The notes below the pieces were generated by a model. It was given only the letters and a program-made list of their open reading frames with translations, was not told the origin of the DNA and made no database searches. Source: Candidatus Methanoperedens sp. (GTDB lineage: Archaea; Halobacteriota; Methanosarcinia; Methanosarcinales; Methanoperedenaceae). From it: a stretch of DNA of 8,336 nucleotides. Position numbers and translations under genes: made by a program. The DNA is taken from positions 1 to 8,336 of the forward strand of contig JAHFCV010000107.1 of the NCBI GenBank assembly GCA_023249275.1, written 5' to 3'. Positions 6,190 through 8,336 of the stretch are shown one piece after another. Numbering within the stretch: position 1 is the stretch's first letter; each line of letters starts with the position of its first letter.

Positions 6190-7502
6190 ATAATTCGCAT
6201 TTTTGAGATTCTTACCGTCGGCGTAATCACGTTCCCAACTTTCCTGACATCCTTCCCGATACCGTCGATATTCCTCAACATCTCGAAGATGTTCCCCGAT
6301 ATCATCATCGATTTTATAGGTGAACCGGTCTCGCCGTTCTTGACAAGGAACGAATTTCTTGCCTCCACAGAAAAATCCCCTGAAATGGGGTTTGCTGTAT
6401 GCGCCCCGATTACGGTATTGACGATAACGCCGTCTTTTGTCTCGCCAATTACATCGAATGAAGGATGTTTGATTATCAGGTTGCGTATGCCTACCGAGGG
6501 CGTGGAGGTGTACGAGCCGCGAACAGCATTGCCAGTGCTTTCTCTTTTCTCCTTTCCCGCAGTATAACAATCGTAGAGGAAAGATGATAGCACGCCGTTT
6601 TTCACGACCTCTGTCTTTTTGGAAGGCGTACCTTCATCATCGCATGACGATGTCCCAAGTCCGGCGGCGAGTGTTCCGTCATCTATAATGGAAAGTTCAT
6701 CCGCAGCAATCCCTGTATCCAATTTCCCTATCAGGGCTGAACGTCCTTTCTGCACATTATCTGCGTTTAGCGACGTTACAAGAGTGTTCTCAAGAATATC
6801 CGCAAAAGCAAGGGGTTCAAGGAGCACAACCGTATCACGCGTTTGCGTGCTTATGCCGTTCTGCGATCTCGATGCAAGGAGTGAAGCCTTCTCGCCGATT
6901 TTATAAAAATCAATGTCAAGTTTTCGAGACATGTCAAATTCCGAAGCCGTTGAAATAGGAGTTTCGTTTGTGGCAGTGTCTATGGAAGCCTGAATGCTGG
7001 TATCCTCTTCTTCAATTTCAACGCCGTTTGAGTTCAATACAAGTTTAGTCGCGCACCCGCATGAGAAATGCCCTGAAGTGGGTTCAACAGATTGATTGGA
7101 TTTTACCCCTTTAATCATCTCCGAAGTAAAATCAATGCATGCATCTATTTCGATGTTTGCAAGCTTCTTATCAAAAATACCGCTGACGTGAGCAGGCTTT
7201 TTTTTATCGGGAAGCCCTGACCACATGGGGTCGTCGCCCCTGACCTTTGCGGATTTCACAGCTAAAACACAGGCTTCCTCGATGCGCTCCACATCGTTTG
7301 AGCTTGAAAAGCCTACAGCGCCGTTAACGATAGCCCTTATTCCGATGCCTGATGCTCTGCTTTCTTTGGCAAGGTCGATGACGTCCCTGTGGACATCGAT
7401 TGAGATAGACCTGCCTTTTACGCAAAAAATCTCGGCTTCATCTGCGCCGGCTTTAGTGGTAAACGAAAGCGCCCTGTGGGCGAGCTTAAAGATGTCAGTC
7501 AT
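6183..7502 (-). CDS. tldE: TldE/PmbA-type subunit of the TldD/TldE metalloprotease family
   Basis: This 439-aa protein has the full U62/TldD-PmbA family layout. The N-terminal domain (1-130) contains GADEAEIFCVKGRSISIDV and GIGIRAIVNGAVGFSSSND. The middle domain (about 140-230) is followed by the C-terminal domain (230-439) with CDDEGTPSKKTEVVKNGVL (287-305), GNAVRGSYTSTPSVGIRNL (324-342), GAHTANPISGDFSVEARNS (366-384) and MISGNIFEML (400-409). No HExxxH zinc motif is present; that motif marks TldD, so this is the TldE partner, which has no metal site of its own. In bacteria the heterodimer degrades unfolded peptides and matures microcin B17 and the CcdA antitoxin. No tldD lies beside it here. 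No Shine-Dalgarno is evident before the ATG at 7502, so the message may be leaderless or nearly so. Confidence 0.92.
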   Translation of the reverse strand: MTDIFKLAHRALSFTTKAGADEAEIFCVKGRSISIDVHRDVIDLAKESRASGIGIRAIVNGAVGFSSSNDVERIEEACVLAVKSAKVRGDDPMWSGLPDKKKPAHVSGIFDKKLANIEIDACIDFTSEMIKGVKSNQSVEPTSGHFSCGCATKLVLNSNGVEIEEEDTSIQASIDTATNETPISTASEFDMSRKLDIDFYKIGEKASLLASRSQNGISTQTRDTVVLLEPLAFADILENTLVTSLNADNVQKGRSALIGKLDTGIAADELSIIDDGTLAAGLGTSSCDDEGTPSKKTEVVKNGVLSSFLYDCYTAGKEKRESTGNAVRGSYTSTPSVGIRNLIIKHPSFDVIGETKDGVIVNTVIGAHTANPISGDFSVEARNSFLVKNGETGSPIKSMMISGNIFEMLRNIDGIGKDVRKVGNVITPTVRISKMRIIG

Positions 7503-7519
7503 GGGAATCGTTAATTAAA

Positions 7520-7562
7520 ATTAAACCATGTTAAAGCTTTGCCAATAATAAGTTAAATAAAA
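7520..7562 (-). promoter_or_regulatory. Candidate promoter of the TldE-like gene
   Basis: Read on the - strand, GTTTTATTTAAC (about 7551-7562) resembles an archaeal TATA box. It would start transcription near 7525-7530, giving a leader of about 25 nt that is AT-rich and has no evident Shine-Dalgarno. A second AT-rich run (TTTAATTTTAATTAA) lies closer to the ATG. Confidence 0.35.
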
Positions 7563-7630
7563 CTTTTGTAGGGCTTAAACGTATTAGTTTACCGAACTTT
7601 TACTGTAATCACATTGCAATTATCTGGTAG

Positions 7631-7667
7631 GTTTCAATCCTTATTTTAGTGGATGTACTTCTTGAAT
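7631..7667 (-). repeat. Isolated, degenerate CRISPR repeat
   Basis: This 37-nt copy of the repeat starts GTTTCAATCC and ends CTTGAAT. It differs from the repeats at 8226 and 8298 at four positions (13, 26, 27 and 29). The outer blocks that form the crRNA handle (ATTGAAAC on the - strand) are intact. It lies 413 nt from the next recognisable repeat, with an open reading frame between them, so it is not in array spacing. It is either a remnant of the old array end or a stand-alone repeat-like element. The 7503-7749 stretch holds no gene. Confidence 0.85.
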
Positions 7668-7735
7668 CGTTATAGGGCGTTTTCTTCAGACAGAGTTTAT
7701 GATTCTAACTGCCTTTTAAAAAGCTGAATTTTGAC

Positions 7736-7741
7736 AAAAAA
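7736..7741 (-). terminator. Oligo-T tract after the small CRISPR-adjacent gene
   Basis: Six A on the + strand give TTTTTT on the - strand, 8 nt after the TGA of the gene at 7750. A further T-run (AGCTTTTTAAAAGG) follows about 11 nt downstream. Archaeal transcription commonly ends at such U-tracts without a hairpin. Confidence 0.4.
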
Positions 7742-7749
7742 GATATCTT

Positions 7750-8019
7750 TCACGGCAATCTCTCAAGAGTGATTCTCCACTTAGAACATTCCTTAACATT
7801 TGCCGAGACTTTTGAGTTCTTATTTAGCCAAGCATACATCTTTTCCAGGTCGGTCAGCAGTACGTCAGCATGTACCTTGAATTCTACATCCGCAGTTTTG
7901 TAATAGTCCTCATTCTCTACATGATACCCTGGGTGAAAATTTGTGGTTATAATCTCAGGATCAAGTTCGCCTTCTAATGTTATCTTTGTATCTTCGCATT
8001 CAATTCTTACAGCTTCCAT
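7750..8019 (-). CDS. Unrecognised small protein lying within the decayed CRISPR array tail
   Basis: The protein has 89 aa from the ATG at 8019, or 90 aa from the adjacent ATG at 8022. GGAGG (8026-8030 on the - strand) is 6 nt from the inner ATG and only 3 nt from the outer one, so the inner one is preferred; this is the strongest ribosome-binding site in the window. I recognise no family. It is acidic and soluble, with predicted beta strands at 3-18 (AVRIECEDTKITLEGEL) and 41-51 (KTADVEFKVHADV), a helix at about 54-69 (LLTDLEKMYAWLNKNS) and a final strand (KWRITLERLP). It has two cysteines (C8, C78), no signal peptide and no membrane segment. It lies between a lone repeat (7631) and the first degenerate repeat of the array (8081), on the inferred array-transcription strand. 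Confidence 0.7.
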   Translation of the reverse strand: MEAVRIECEDTKITLEGELDPEIITTNFHPGYHVENEDYYKTADVEFKVHADVLLTDLEKMYAWLNKNSKVSANVKECSKWRITLERLP

Positions 8020-8080
8020 CATTTGCCTCCAAATTTGTTCAATTTATGCATTAAAAAGTTAAAAACGATAGCTGGTCATT

Positions 8081-8336
8081 GTTTCAGTTCTTGTTTTAAT
8101 GGATGTTCCTGTTGTATATATGTCGCTTTCAGTATTGAATCTTTCTTTTTAATTTTTCAATCCTTGTTTTAGTGGATGCGCCTCTTGAATATTTGGATGA
8201 GATTCGGAAAAAATGGTATGGAGCAGTTTCAATCCTTGTTTTAGTGGATGCGCCTCTTGAATGCATCCGCTGCTGTATAAGAATCCTGACAAGGCGCGTT
8301 TCAATCCTTGTTTTAGTGGATGCGCCTCTTGAATAA
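8081..8336 (-). CRISPR. Leader-distal end of a CRISPR array, continuing beyond the window
   Basis: Four 37-nt repeats start at 8081, 8154, 8226 and 8298, separated by spacers of 36, 35 and 35 nt (8118-8153, 8191-8225, 8263-8297). The last two repeats are identical (start GTTTCAATCC, end CGCCTCTTGAAT). The 8154 copy has one change (G to T at position 1) and the 8081 copy seven (positions 7, 9, 19, 26, 27, 31 and 35). On the - strand repeats end in GGATTGAAAC, giving the usual ATTGAAAC crRNA 5' handle, so transcription is inferred to run right to left, with leader and cas genes off the right edge. Leftward decay fits a leader-distal end. Handle and repeat length suit a type I-B or III system; the type cannot be fixed without cas genes. 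Confidence 0.95.

Noticed and set aside
7587..7620. A stretch beginning GTTT and ending TTGCAAT that loosely resembles a CRISPR repeat.
   Set aside because: It needs several gaps to align and is only 10 nt from the real repeat at 7631, not one spacer length away.
7701..7737. Possible very degenerate repeat one spacer length after the lone repeat.
   Set aside because: Only about 14 of 37 positions match, little above chance in AT-rich DNA, although the first 18 positions match at 11. Not enough to call.
7750..8022. Anti-CRISPR identity for the small protein.
   Set aside because: The only support is size and position. No anti-CRISPR family likeness, HTH partner gene or prophage context is visible.
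7997..8034. TTCAATTCTT and GCCTCCAAAT inside the start of the small gene resemble the two ends of a repeat.
   Set aside because: The middle does not match, the two blocks are spaced 2 nt wrong, and the gap to the repeat at 8081 is too long. The second block is the gene's ribosome-binding site.

Overview
The window looks like a chromosomal segment of a methanogen-type euryarchaeon, probably of the Methanosarcinales/ANME group. The reasons are the family content (hexulose-6-phosphate synthase fused to an RraA-like domain, a transcription regulator with C-terminal CBS domains, a CBS-ParB-like fusion, and an archaeal inositol phospholipid pair), AT-rich archaeal promoter-like elements, and a 37-nt CRISPR repeat. 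In crRNA orientation the repeat ends in AAGGATTGAAAC, as I recall for Methanosarcina mazei repeats. The taxonomic call is inference; no rRNA or marker gene is present.

Layout, left to right. (1) The 3' part of a bifunctional HPS/RraA-like gene (ends 811). (2) An HTH-CBS transcription regulator (951-1826, +) converging on a CBS/ParB-like protein (1838-2653, -), with 11 nt between the stops. (3) Divergent from the latter, a tight three-gene unit on the + strand: ferritin-like diiron protein (2739-3251), endonuclease IV-like TIM-barrel protein (3253-4080) and a 65-aa two-helix membrane protein (4077-4274). The spacings are 1 nt and a 4-nt ATGA overlap. (4) A palindromic repeat element (about 4301-4359). 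(5) An inositol-lipid pair: CDP-alcohol phosphatidyltransferase, probably archaetidylinositol phosphate synthase (4428-5021), and myo-inositol-1-phosphate synthase (5112-6176), separated by a 20-bp perfect palindrome. (6) A TldE/PmbA-type gene (6183-7502, -), converging on the synthase with 6 nt between the stops. (7) The leader-distal end of a CRISPR array (8081 to the right edge and beyond). Its repeats decay leftward, and an isolated repeat lies at 7631-7667. Between the isolated repeat and the array is an unrecognised gene of 89-90 aa (7750-8019/8022, -).

How the genes fit together. The synthase makes inositol phosphate from glucose 6-phosphate, and the phosphatidyltransferase would join it to CDP-archaeol, so this pair is a coherent polar-lipid module. 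The ferritin-like and endonuclease IV-like genes suggest an oxidative-damage or iron/DNA-repair unit; this is inferred from adjacency only. The two CBS proteins may read the same adenylate ligand.

The least explained part is the right end. A small gene with a strong ribosome-binding site lies inside the decayed tail of the CRISPR array, on the strand I infer the array is transcribed from. No cas genes, tRNAs, rRNAs or transposases are visible.
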